In this document: in pieces, positions 45,847-57,318 of the stretch
How positions within the stretch are numbered: the stretch's first letter is position 1
How the letters are laid out: every line of letters starts with the position of its first letter
NCBI GenBank assembly: GCA_025716815.1
Contig: JAIXMN010000001.1
Coordinates: forward strand, 2,294,001-2,358,000
Length of the DNA: 64,000 nucleotides
Reading direction: 5' to 3'
DNA from: Dichotomocladium elegans
Taxonomy: Eukaryota > Mucoromycota > Mucoromycetes > Mucorales > Lichtheimiaceae
Notes under the pieces: generated by a model
Databases searched by the model: none
The model's input: the letters and a program-made list of their open reading frames with translations, nothing else
Told to the model about the DNA's origin: nothing
Program-made: the position numbers and the translations under genes

Positions 45847-48687
45847 ATGCATCGCGACCTCCAATACGCCTTTATTTTATTTATATTGCTTACAAGCAGC
45901 CTTGCCTGGGCTCAGTCGTTAATGATTGGCACGGGGATTGCCGATATCACTGGGCCTGTTGTAGATGTGATGCTTATGGGTTATGCCGATTTTCGACAGA
46001 CGGGTAAAGGTCTACTTCAGCGTATCTTTGCTCGGGCTTACGTGGTGGTCTCCGGTGACCAGCGCGTGGTTTTTGTGAACACCGATACGCAATCCATGGG
46101 CGATATTGTCAAGAAACGAGTCATCCGGAGATTGCGAGACAAATATGGAGACCTTTACACCGAGGAAAACGTGATGCTTTCAAGTGCTCATTCGCATAGC
46201 GGTATGGGCGGCTATTTACAATATGGTAAGATCAATGGCCCCAAAGCAACGAATGAGGGGTACGGAGGGAGCGAGTGGGCTTGGAGAAATGTCCCTGTGG
46301 AGCGGGTGTCACCTATTTATTTGTTCCATGGGAAATGGGTCTGCAGAGCTCTATGAACTTTCTGCTCTCGGTTGGATTGAGGAAACAACATCTCCGATGG
46401 TTGAAGGTATTGTCAATGCTATTGAGCGCGCCCATCGTAACATCACGCCCGGCAGCATCACGGTTTCGAGAGGAGAGCTTCTGGATACCAATATCAGCAG
46501 GTCCCCGCAGGCATATGTACTCAATTCAGAGGAAGAGCGGGCCCAGTATCCATATGATGTTGACAAGGATATGACTGTCCTTGAATTCCGTGATCAAGAC
46601 GGTGTTGGCATGGGGCTCATCAGCTGGTACGTAGTGTGTGCCGCAGGCCTCAGGGCATATCGGATCCGCCGAAGCCTTCATTTGCTTAACAAAGAATGGA
46701 ACTTATTTCGTGACTAGGTTTGCCGTACACGGCGTTTCTATCAACAACACCAATCGTCTCATCAATGGTGACAACAAAGGATATGCAGCCTACGCTACTG
46801 AGAAGCACTACAATCCGGAAAGTCTGCCCGGGAAAGGCCCGTTCGTGGCCGCGTTCGCACAAGCAAACGAGGGGGATGTGAGTCCAAACACGTTGGGCTC
46901 GTACTGCACCGGCACCGACATCCCTTGTGACGGAACGTATGCGACAAAATGCCCCGGAACATCGGCTTGCAGAGGAAGGTAACTGACGAGTTTGCTGCGA
47001 TCTCACTTGAATAATATATATATCTTCTCTCATCTTCCTGTTCTTAGGGGCCCTGGATGGGAAATTGGCGATCTTGAGTCGAACCGCATTATTGGTCAAA
47101 ATCAGGCAGACAAGGCTATATCCTTATTTGATGAGACGTCTTCGGATCTCATGACCTTAACAGGCCCGGTCGACTTCCGACAAAAACTGTGGGATATAAC
47201 CTCAACGGTCGTCCGGCGCCCTGATGGGACTGGGGCAGCTCTGTGCATGCCTGCCATGGTAACTTAACTACTACCACTGCAGAAACTTTTTGCTAACTAT
47301 CATATGTGTGCTTCGTTGAAGGGCTACGCTTTTGGTAATTCTTACCTGGGACTTCCCCCAAAACATATCTTTATTTACCATGATGTCTGTAGGTGCAGGT
47401 ACGACGGATGGGCCTGCAGTGAGTGGGCTCTATCAAGTATGTCCTTGTTATTTGAGTTCCACCTTCATCTCTATGGGGGCATGTGCGGAAGGACGAGAGC
47501 GCGCGCGCGCCGTGTAGAAGTGAGGAGGAAGATGATTCACATTTGCTCTTTTTAATAACAGAATACCACAAACGGCACTTTTTTCTGGGACGCGCTTTCA
47601 GGTTTTCTAAATATGCCAAGCGCTGAGCAAAAGAAATGTCAGGCCCCAAAGCCTATCCTTATTGACACCGGGAATATCAAGGAGCCATACGAATGGCAGC
47701 CCAGCATTATTGATGTCCAACTTTTCAGGATTGGAAACCTATACATTGCAGGTGTACCATCAGAAATGACCACAATGAGTGGCCGTCGCCTCAGGAAAAC
47801 TATCAAGCGCACTCTAATTAAACATGGGCTCGGAAACGAAGACACTATTGTGATCCAGACGGGCCCTGCGAACGGATACGCAGTAAGCGCATGATAGGGC
47901 GGTTTCCCAGAGAAAAATTATGCACGGCAACTAAAGATTAGCCCGTTGACCCTCGTCATAGTCCTACTGTGCGACGTATGAAGAATATCAGATGCAGCGC
48001 TATGAAGGCGCATCGGTAGGTAGCCCTCTGATTAGAAATATCCCGTTGTTCCTGCTAAAGACCAAAGGAACGCATTTCGCTGATCTCCAGACGCCTTACG
48101 GGCCCCACACGCTGGAGGCGTATCTGCAGGTCTTTACCGAGCTCTCTACCGCCATGGCAACCGGTCGAGCCGTTTACAGCTCGGAGCATATTCCCGACTA
48201 TACGCACGACGCGTTCAACTGGTCTCCCTCGCATGGACCGGACTTTGCACCCCTAGGTCGCGATTTTGGGGACTGCACGAATGATGTCGATGATGTTTAT
48301 TCTCGAGCAGCGAAGCCGATTGTCACAGCCACGTTTGTGGCAGGCAATCCGCGAAACAACGTCATGCTTGACCGAACCTTTTTGACTGTCGAGAAAAAGC
48401 AGCCAGACGGTACATGGAAGGTCGTCAAGAACGATCATGACTATGACACGCGTTTTCACTGGACCTATATCGCAAAACTTTTTGGGTTGTCGCAGGCCAG
48501 AATTGAATGGTATCTCGACAAGGACACTGAAGGCAAGTGAATTGCTCATCAGGATGCATGGGGACAGGGAGGCGGCTCTGTCTGCGTGCCATTCAAAAAG
48601 CGGGACTTATGCGCATTTCGCGTTTCTACAGAAGGAACCTATAGACTGGGTTACTTTGGACATCATATGCTCCCCCATTCGAGGTAG
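45847..48687 (+). CDS. Neutral ceramidase (secreted or membrane-associated)
   Basis: Ten exons: 45847-46225, 46347-46626, 46718-46978, 47048-47258, 47322-47334, 47393-47436, 47562-47882, 47962-48015, 48091-48532 and 48635-48687; 685 residues. It hydrolyses ceramide to sphingosine and fatty acid. The start 'MHRDLQYAFILFILLTSSLA' is a signal peptide. Family motifs: 'GTGIADITGPVVDVMLMGYA', 'SSAHSHSGMGGYLQY' (zinc-ligand His region), 'NISRSPQAYVLN' (the active-site Ser is in the N-x-x-RSP motif), 'GPFVAAFAQANEGDVSPN', 'GPANGYASYCATYEEYQMQR' and the C-terminal beta-sandwich ending 'GTYRLGYFGHHM'. Exon 5 is only 13 nt. The last intron begins GCAAGT (48533), a GC donor; without splicing the protein would stop at 48540 and lose the last strand. 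The acceptor may be 3 nt upstream (48632), adding one residue. Confidence 0.92.
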
Positions 48688-49063
48688 ATAGAAAACCTTG
48701 TTGCGCGCTTCGCATTAGAGACTCAACAATGACCTTAGGAGGATCGAGCCCCATCATGGCTATTCATCGGAATTCAGTGTCATACGATAAACCGCCACCT
48801 CTTTCCGGATATCTTCCATTGTCAGCTTTATACGTAAGGCCCCACACATATTAAAAGAGTCAGTGCCATCTACCCAACCTTATAACGTCATCATCCTTCC
48901 AAAGGCTTGCCTAGAGCTGCGCCGGCGTGGAAACAAAAAAGTAAAGCGTCAACGGCAATCTTCAAGTTTTACTTAGGTATTAGAAATTGTATAAAGGGAT
49001 CGATCATGTGCACTGCGTAAAGTGGCTTCTGGACTACCGTTTATTTCCCATGCAAACTATATC
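48688..49063. other. Convergent intergenic spacer
   Basis: 377 bp between the ceramidase and nucleoporin stop codons; 3' UTRs only. Confidence 0.5.
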
Positions 49064-52000
49064 TTAAGTTCGCGCATACATTTTCTGGTGTTGTATGTGT
49101 AGCTCTTTCTGTCTCTTGACCTGTTCCTCCAGCAGCGCAACTCGGTTAGCCAATGCTATGAACGCATGATTCTGCTCTCTCATAATTCGTCCAATATCTA
49201 AAGGTACATATTAGAAATGAAGATGTAAAATAAACTTGCATGAAATTCTGTTTCGACAAACCTTGGGGTGTATGTATGTTATGTTTGGACCAAGACTCCA
49301 CTGTCCGCTCAATTTCCTATGTGATTGGCAAATGTTATGAGTCTCACTGATATCTCTCTGCTATAACTTCTTTCAAAGGGAAAAAAAACTCACCCATACG
49401 GTTTTGTAATAGTGCTCAAGTCGCTCTCTCAGTTGGTTGGTAAGGTTGGCAAAATAGCTAAGATGCACGAGTTAAGTCTTTCCTCATTAAAATACCAGTA
49501 CGTCGTTCGCTCACTTACTCATCATCCGTGCCATATCCAAAAAGCCAACGACCGGAACTTCCAGGATTTTTGCACGCCTCAATAACGCTGCTCGCATCTG
49601 CAGCATGTCGTAATTGGCTGCCTGATTTATCAAATAGTCTCTCGGTCGCTTCTATTTGACCCTTGAGATTACTCGACAGTGCACCAAGTTCCTATGGATA
49701 AGCCGCACATGAGAAAGGAACGTTTTATATTCAATCTGTTGTTACCCCGTACCCTGATTAGCGCGTCGGTTTGGGTTTTGGCAGCCTCTATAGCATTAAT
49801 CTGTTGCTTGGCGCCACGCTTCACAATCGAATCGCAGCGTTGGCTTTCTAGACGGATATATTGGTGTAACTGGTCCAACTCTCTTTGCGCCTCTTCTGGC
49901 AATTCAGAAAACCGGGTGGTTGCCAAGATATTATCAATCCGAAAGTTGGTTGAGGTTACAACTTGATTTTGTCTATGAAACGTCATGCCGTGAGCCAGAA
50001 TCCGTCGACATTTATACCATACCGTCGGACTTACTGTAAACCCATCAACGCCGGTGTCATCAGAGACGCGTGCATCTGACTGGGGGGTTGCGATGCAATC
50101 TTTTCCATATCCTCCAGCAGCTTTGTGAACGAAAAGACATTCTGCTTTGCAGCAGGCGCAGTACTTGTAGAAAATGAAAAGCCACTTGATGTGGGCGCAG
50201 CCGAAGCTGAAGTGCTGGTTGAGGATGGTTGGGATAATGCAAACGACACCCGCTTATCGTCTTTCTTTTCCGCATTGCTGTTTGCTGCTTTCGGATCTAG
50301 TGCGATTCCGCCGGAGGATGTGATGTTGAGCGAAAATGGAGATGTCCCTGAAACAGGAGTTGCTGTAGAGCTCGTGCTCGATGGGAAGCTAAATGTTGGA
50401 TTCGTCGAGTCACTGCGCGCAGTGGTGCCAGTAGATACCGTATTGGCGGCGCCAAACGGGCTACTCGAGATGGGCGCAGTGGATGGAGCGAAGGAAAATA
50501 CAGGTTGGGAAGTCATTACGGAGGATGACGTTGTACCCGTAGATAATGACTCAGGCTGGAAAGATTTAGGAGCGGCTATTTTTTTGATAGGGATGTAATC
50601 ATTGGACGCAGATAGTAAAAATGAGTATTAGTTCGTTTGACTACATGACCAATTGACCAATTCACGTACCTTGAGACATGCCTGATTTAGAGGTGCTATC
50701 CATTGATTGCGAAGATCCAGTTGGCGAGGAACCAAATGTAAATGTTGAGTTTCCTTTTTGTGTTACAGCTGATGGAGATCCCATTGATGCCGAGGTGGAG
50801 AGTAACGAGCCTCCTGTCACTGTTGAAGGCTGGGATCCGGCAACGCTATTAGGGGCAACTGCTGGCTTCGATGTTACAATACTCGTCTGTGTCGACGAAA
50901 GGAAGTTGAACGAAAAATTGATGAGCCATGGGTCCCAAAAGTAAAAGTCAAATTGCCTGGGCTACTTACTGATGCAGGACTGCTGGTTGGTGGTCCGAAT
51001 GTGAAGGATGACTGAATTTTATTATCAGTTGCTGTAGCTGCGTTCCCGGGCGTTCCAAACGTAAAGGTTGGTTTTGTAGCGCTATCCGCTGGTGCAGACG
51101 AGCTGCTCGGCGTTCCAAACGCAAAGGCTGGTTTTGTAGCGCTATCTGCTGGAGCAGACGTGGTACTCGGCGTTCCAAACGTAAAGGCTGGTTTTGCAGC
51201 GGTATTTGCTGGAGCAGACGAGCTGCTAGGTGTCCCAAACGTAAAAGCTGGTTTTGTAGCGCTATCTGCTGGAGCAGACGAGCTGCTCGGCGTTCCAAAC
51301 GTAAAGGCTGGTTTTGCAGCGGTATTTGCTGGAGCAGACGAGCTGCTAGGTGTCCCAAACGTAAAGGCTGGTTTTGTAGCGCTATCTGCTGGAGCAGACG
51401 TGGTACTTGGCGTTCCAAACGTAAAGGCTGGTTTTGCAGCACTATCTGCTGGAGCAGACGAGCTGCTAGGTGTCCCAAACGTAAAGGCTGGTTTTGTAGC
51501 GCTATCTGCTGGAGCAGACGTGGTACTTGGCGTTCCAAACGTAAAGGCTGGTTTTGCAGCACTATCTGCTGGAGCAGACGAGCTGCTGGGTGTTCCAAAC
51601 GTAAAAGCTGGTTTTGTAGCGCTATCTGCTGGAGCAGATGTGCTTGTTGGGGCCCCAAATGTAAAAGAGGGTTTGGTGGCGTTATCTTGTGGAGTAGAGA
51701 TGTTGCTAGTTGCACTGGATGAAAAAGGAAATGCATTGGCTGTTTCCGTTCGTAACGACGTGTTAGTTGCGTCAAACGTAAGGGCCGGTTTGGTGCTTAT
51801 ATTCGGCGGTGTAGAGGTGGGACTTGATGTGCCAAATATGAAGGATGTATTAGTCGTGATGTCAGCCGATGCAGGAGTGCTGTGAGAAGCACCAAGCGAA
51901 AAAGATAGCTTAGCAGTGTTATTTTTGGTATCAGAGCTATTGCTCGATGAACCAAACGTCAAAGAGGACTTAGAAGTGCTGTCAGTCGGCAAAGAAGAAC

Positions 52001-53153
52001 CGCTGGGTTTCCCAACTGTAAATGATGTCTTAGTGGAGGTATCGACTGGTGCAGAGTCCTTCGATGTCCCGAAATTAAAGGAAGGCTTGCTACTATTATC
52101 CATTGGTGCGGAGGTACTGAAGGGGAATAACGGTGTACTGGATCCATCACCAGAGATAGAAGGGCTGTTAGATGCGCCAACTTGAAGAGTAGGCTTGGTT
52201 TCGCCATCTGTCGTCCCAGGTTTACTTGAGGTTTCTGTCGGGAGAGAAGGAGCGATAGTCGATGTAGGTGTGGCGTCAGGATGATTCAAAGCAAATACTG
52301 TCTTTGACGGTGTGTTAGTGGATGAAGCAGACGGAGCCACAAAGGAAAACGGGCTCTTGGCAATGTCACTCTTGGTTGTATTCTTATTCAAAGGGGCCCC
52401 AAAGGTAAACGACGCTTTCGAGGCAGAATTTGATGAGCTTGTTTGTACAGAAGCGACGCTTCCTGTAGGCGAGCCAAATGAAAAAGGTTTTGCAGTAGTA
52501 CTCTCCTCATCCTCAACAAAAACAAAGGAAGCACTGCTCGGTGCTGGAGATCCTGCTGCACTGTTGCCGCCTTCATTTGCGACAAAGCTAAAGGGACTGC
52601 TGCTTAATGTTGGGGATTCCGCGTCGCGAGTGGTAGGACTTTCAGAAATAGACGTAATTGCGGAAGTGTCAGCAAGTGAAATAGCAGATGCGCTGGAGCT
52701 GGGTACAGAAAATTGGAACGTTTTCGAAGATGTATATGTTGCAATGTCTTCTGTGTTCTGCTCTGTTCTCAATGGGGCCGTCGACGTTTTGTCAGCCTTA
52801 CTATGGCTCGAATCGCTGGCCGAGGCAACAGCTTGAGTTTCTTCCTTTGAGGGCGAGTTCGTTATTAATACTTCACTCGTTTCGCTTGAGCTAAAATCGC
52901 TTGCGGTGACATCTGTGTTGCTTCTAATTGCGGATTTTGTCGAATCAACTGTGACGACCTTTATCTCCTTTACCGAAGATTGTTGTTGGGATTGCTCCTC
53001 AGACGTAGAGATTTCTAGCGTTTCATCTCTTTCAATGACGGCACTCTCTTCAGTTCGAATCGCTGACTCGGGTGCTCCCGTTGAGGGATTGGAATCAGAA
53101 ACGTTCTCAGGAGTGCTCACTTCTGGACTACTTGAATCAAAAGAGTTAGGCAT
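49064..53153 (-). CDS. FG nucleoporin, Nup49/Nup58 type
   Basis: Eight exons: 53153-50970, 50886-50670, 50575-50035, 49972-49753, 49691-49519, 49457-49394, 49316-49262 and 49197-49064; 1195 residues. The first 970 or so are Ser/Thr-rich FG repeats, mainly FTFG and FSFG, including ten or so near-identical 20-residue units with the core 'KPAFTFGTPSSSSAPADSA'. The C-terminal 220 residues are coiled-coil and resemble fungal Nup49 and animal Nup58: 'TTRFSELPEEAQRELDQLHQ', 'RERLEHYYKTVWEIERTVES', 'LANRVALLEEQVKRQKE'. In the nuclear pore this segment pairs with Nsp1/Nup62 and Nup57/Nup54 in the central channel, and FG repeats bind transport receptors. The protein is about twice the length of yeast Nup49, mostly from FG expansion. 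Exon 3 uses an AG at 50577-50576. Confidence 0.85.
51040..51660. repeat. 60-bp coding minisatellite in FG domain
   Basis: About ten tandem copies of a 60-bp unit in phase with the minus-strand nucleoporin frame; each encodes 20 residues with one FTFG (or FAFG). Units alternate in two versions (Thr-Lys and Ala-Lys before PAFTFG), so there is a 120-bp higher-order period. Antisense frames across it are also open. Confidence 0.95.
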
Positions 53154-53660
53154 AATTACTCTAACCGTGCATTGGCTTTTAAATTGTTTCTTGGGCCGAA
53201 CCTGTCTAGTTTTTGGCTTCCAACATTGTTGTTAATATTATACGCGATGCATTACTTGCCGCTGTTCTTACCTCATATCGAGGACGAAGCTTGGTGGCGC
53301 GAGAAAGGTACTTGGATGGAACTTCAATGCCAACCTGATCGCGTTGGTTAGGCCATAGCAGTCACTCCCAATTCTCGCATCATTTCACTCCCGTAAACCC
53401 ATATGGAACAGCAAATAACCAAATTACACTTAATACTCTAAGAGTTTATAATCCTTTGTACTTCGTCTACATTATACTATAAAACTCTGGATATTCTCTT
53501 CTCGCAGAAAATAAAGAGACGACACACAAGAAATCAGTATTGTCAATCAGACCGCACTCTTACTTGAGAAAAACGCAGACACCAACGCAATTAGGCAAGG
53601 ATAACTAGTGAAAAAAAAAGCCAAGTAGTGACGGTGCATATTCATGTATTCATCGCAAAA
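53154..53660. other. Nucleoporin promoter / WW gene 3' flank
   Basis: 507 bp between two minus-strand genes; no coding sequence seen. Confidence 0.5.
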
Positions 53661-54710
53661 TTAATCACAAAGCCACTCGCGCGTTCGTTTCATCTTCTTT
53701 TCCTGTTTGTTCTTCTTGAATCGATCGATTTCCTTCTTTGTTAGTCGCCGTTTCGTACCCTTCATTGAAATTCCCATTCTTTTTTCCAGGTTCCTTTGCT
53801 CCATGTAGGCATCGACATCAAAATAATATTGCATCTGTCGTGTGGCCCGATTTTCTATCGACATACGCTCCGGATTGATGCGATTAATATCGACGGTCGT
53901 TTGAAATTTGCCTGTTCTGGCATTGAAATGGGCATAAAATGTATGCGTACTATCTGCCAGCTGCGGAGGAAGGTCATCGCGGTAGCGGTAGATGCTTGTA
54001 TGGGGAGCATAATAAGAGTAGTTGCTGTTATAGGGGTAAGTCTTGGACACCAGCGGAGAGGCAGCAACCGCAGCAGCAGGTACGGAGGAAGTAATAGAAG
54101 GAGTAGGAGGGGCATCCGCCGAGTCAGCAGCAGCAGTAGTGTCAAGAGTTGCATCGACGGCAGAAGTAGCGGTTCCTTTGCTTTCTTTTGTTGATACCTC
54201 ATGTGGCTGCGGCTGTGGCTTTTGAGACGGATTCTCCCAAGTAGTTTCGTTCGTGACCGTATTCCACCAGTAGTAGGCTTGTGATGTCGCATCCCATGCA
54301 ATAGCCCAGGAAGAGAAGGAAGGCTCATTGGCATTTCCAGTTGTGACAGTAGAAGGATCCGATGATGCGGTAACGCGATCGCCTTCATCCTCAATCTTCA
54401 CATTTGAAGGCTGGCTCGTACTATCAGCGACATTTTTCTCAGTTTGAAAATTCTCCAAACCTGAGGATTGCTCTTTCTCAGGAGCATTAATGGCCGGCTT
54501 CGCTTGATTTTCAGTCTTAATGTTCGTAGAGTTTGGTACGGCTACTGTTTCTAGAATATTCATTGGGAAGCAATATTGAAAAGCAAAGGAGCTTGTGGAT
54601 GGGAGCAACGTACTAAATTTTGGGGATTTCCGCGGAAACTCCGAACACTTAGCTGATATGCCTTTTTGAAGAACAGAAATTACTACCGTCGTCCGTGAGA
54701 ATAATGCCAT
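53661..54710 (-). CDS. WW-domain protein, probably nuclear
   Basis: Single open frame. The WW domain is at about residues 134-163 of the long form ('SWAIAWDATSQAYYWWNTVT', then 'NETTWENP'), followed by an Ala/Ser/Thr/Pro linker and a conserved C-terminal block ('YAHFNARTGKFQTTVDINRI', 'NRATRQMQYYFDVDAYMEQR') ending in a basic tail ('KRRLTKKEIDRFKKNKQEKK'). WW domains bind Pro-rich peptides; this C-terminal block occurs in fungal WW proteins linked to RNA processing. Two starts are possible: 54710 (349 residues) or the internal Met at 54563 (300 residues, 'MNILETVAVPNSTNIKTE'). The first 49 residues are unlike the rest, so the shorter form may be right. Confidence 0.8.
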   Translation of the reverse strand: MALFSRTTVVISVLQKGISAKCSEFPRKSPKFSTLLPSTSSFAFQYCFPMNILETVAVPNSTNIKTENQAKPAINAPEKEQSSGLENFQTEKNVADSTSQPSNVKIEDEGDRVTASSDPSTVTTGNANEPSFSSWAIAWDATSQAYYWWNTVTNETTWENPSQKPQPQPHEVSTKESKGTATSAVDATLDTTAAADSADAPPTPSITSSVPAAAVAASPLVSKTYPYNSNYSYYAPHTSIYRYRDDLPPQLADSTHTFYAHFNARTGKFQTTVDINRINPERMSIENRATRQMQYYFDVDAYMEQRNLEKRMGISMKGTKRRLTKKEIDRFKKNKQEKKMKRTREWLCD

Positions 54711-57318
54711 TGTAGTTGCTTGTTCAATTGTTGTAATCTCATCATAGGCGCAAAAACTCCTTTTCTCTGCTGCACGCGATAGCTAAGAAGCTCGGATTCA
54801 AAGGAGGCACCATCAATCCTGGCGTCGCCGATATTGACAAGCGTCGGGGCGCACCCATCATATTTCTTACAGTATCAACACCTCCGGAGACAGGTTCTCC
54901 TGTCCTTAGGATTAAGACTCTCCTGCACTCGGAAGCGTAACTCTCTTCTGATTGAAAGCAATATCATACTCAAACCGACTGTCCTTCCCTTTGTTAAATG
55001 CCTCATGTGATGTTGTTTCGACGCAGTCAACCTATAGATAGATACATGTTGGATTGGGAAACCGTAGAACCATGCCAGACGCTCATTGAGACATCAGTCT
55101 CATGCAGTGTAAGTTCTGCCGACGGCCAGGTTCTTTTCATATATTGGATCGCCACCTCATAATAGATCCAACAGTCTAAATACTTTGCCAGGATGCCCAA
55201 GTTGAACCTATTTGCTGCCATCAGCAATTTGTCCCGTGCAATCTGCAATAGGGGTACTTTACCTATTTCCAGAAGTTTTGGCGGTTCTGGTGTAGTACTT
55301 TTATCGAAATGCCTGAAGCACGTGGACAAATCTTTACAAAAAATTGCACGGTTAGTCTTAAAACTACTAATGTGACCATACCATTCCTTGAATGCAATCT
55401 ACCCGTTCTCTGATTTGTTTCTCTTCTCATATATTGAACATGAAAATGTATATTCATGTATATCTATTCGCAAGGCCTTACATTAACCGCAAGTCCATGT
55501 ATTAAATCTATACAGTAATGTCTCTACACCTGATTGATGCCCTTGCCAAACCGTACCAGACTCCATGTAACTTGGTCTGCAAGGATGTGTCCACCCGCTC
55601 ATGTGCGTAGTATCAAAAATGAACTTAGTCTTGAACAATACCTTGGTTTCCTGACAAATAAAACCAGTGGTTTCCTACATTATGTTAATGGTGACTGACA
55701 CCAGTCTATTGACTAATTTTTCTACCTTGTCATTCATCTTATTCTATGTGAGAGATGGAGAGACGAGGTCATCCGAGATACCAAAGTCAAACGACAGTCA
55801 TAAAACAAGCGCCAAACAATCGTTCTCTTTGGCCTTTCGGCCTTATCCATGTTCAAATAGTGTTTGTTCCTTATTGAGCGAGCCGTCGAACAATTTTCTT
55901 AGTCTCGATTAGATGGCTCTTTAAAACTAAATTTACAAATCGGGAGCAGGAGAGTACTGTCGTAGCCCTAATGTCTACAGACTTCAATCAATGAAAACAT
56001 CTGTCCAATCGTTGATTTCTTCCTATTGATATCTGAAAGAATAGAAGCCCACAATAACAATAACAGATGAGTAATAAAGGAGAATCAACACCGAATGGCT
56101 AACATTTGTGTTATTTCATGCAGAGGATCCTGCCACAGACACTCAATTTTTGCCTCCTTGGTTTTATATCTAGCTCCCAATTCTCTATGTACTAACCACC
56201 ACAAATGCCTACAGCAATTGATGATTCTGTAGGAGTTTCTTATTGTTCAAAACCAATTTATAATATAACTCAAACGTCAGTAGGGTACATACTGTATTAA
56301 ACCCTCGTCCTCTCGAAGACCTGAAGTTTCGTATAGAGGAACGGCATTAAGGCTAATATGCAAGGAGTAGGTAGTTGTGTTAGGGGCTTATGATGAAAAA
56401 ATATTGTTTTTTCTCGCTAGCTGCATGAGCCTACAGGTAACCAACAGGATACATACTACAATTTAAAGTAAAAGCTGGAGACCAGATTAATCAAACTGGT
56501 TCGACAACATATCTTCTGGAAATGGATGTTGATGATGATACAGGAAGCTATGATCACAGACACCCGGTATTAGCCGATGATTTCCTGTAAGAAAAGATCG
56601 TCCAACAATATTGTTCAGTCGTCATCGTCATCTTCACACTGTATTTAACAAAACCCTTTATCGACCTAGAATGTCTGTATGGGTATATAATTGCTAAGCA
56701 TTGGCTTTGGATAATGGAAAGATAGTTCGTATTCTGTTTTAGGTCTGAATTCCATCACAAGTCCTTATATTCTCAGAAAATTTATATGACCATTGCTCAC
56801 AAGCTATCCCAACTTCTTTTACGATACTTAACCATGGATGGTTCCAAGGCGGCACAGCAAAACGCCCATACACTTCCACGATATTGTTCCACAATGACTC
56901 TATTTTAGGTTCGACGACCGTCCGTAAAAAATTCTAACGAGAAATACCATACACTATGCGTGAGAAAAAGAGGAGGTTGGCGTAATTTCGATTACCTCTT
57001 TGATCTCAATGCTGCCTTGGGTATTCATATTAGCCTATTATCGATCTGCAAGCAGGTTATACATATCGCGGTCTTTGTAGATAAGCATATAACAGATACA
57101 CAGCGCCAAAGGACGTTTGGTGAGGCTAGTCCATTTTGCAGTGGTAATAAGACAGGAAAACGGAATCGGAAGCAGCATGTGACCTGCAGCAATATGCGAA
57201 CTAGTACAGACGACTTTGGGATACATGATATAAACACCTTTTTGTTTGTATTTAAACCGGTCGTAGCGTTTCGTATATCATCCTTCTTTTTCAACCGCAC
57301 CTTCTTCCTTTACAAAGC
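54711..57318. other. Gene-poor region
   Basis: 2.6 kb, AT-rich. A minus-strand stretch at 55027-55329 ('LCWIYYEVAIQ'-like helical text) might be a decayed gene, but no family can be named. The rest shows nothing supportable. Confidence 0.4.

Noticed and set aside
50600..50670. Nucleoporin intron 2 seemed to need a non-AG acceptor (GT-TG).
   Set aside because: An ordinary AG at 50577-50576 (AAAAATAG) restores the same frame (G + CC gives Ala), so no unusual splicing is needed.
51160..51885. 241-codon plus-strand ORF rich in Gly, Val and Ala.
   Set aside because: It is the antisense shadow of the nucleoporin minisatellite; its regularity follows from the 60-bp unit.
55027..55329. 100-codon minus-strand ORF, possible decayed gene.
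   Set aside because: No motif or neighbouring exon supports it; kept only as a note in the intergenic entry.
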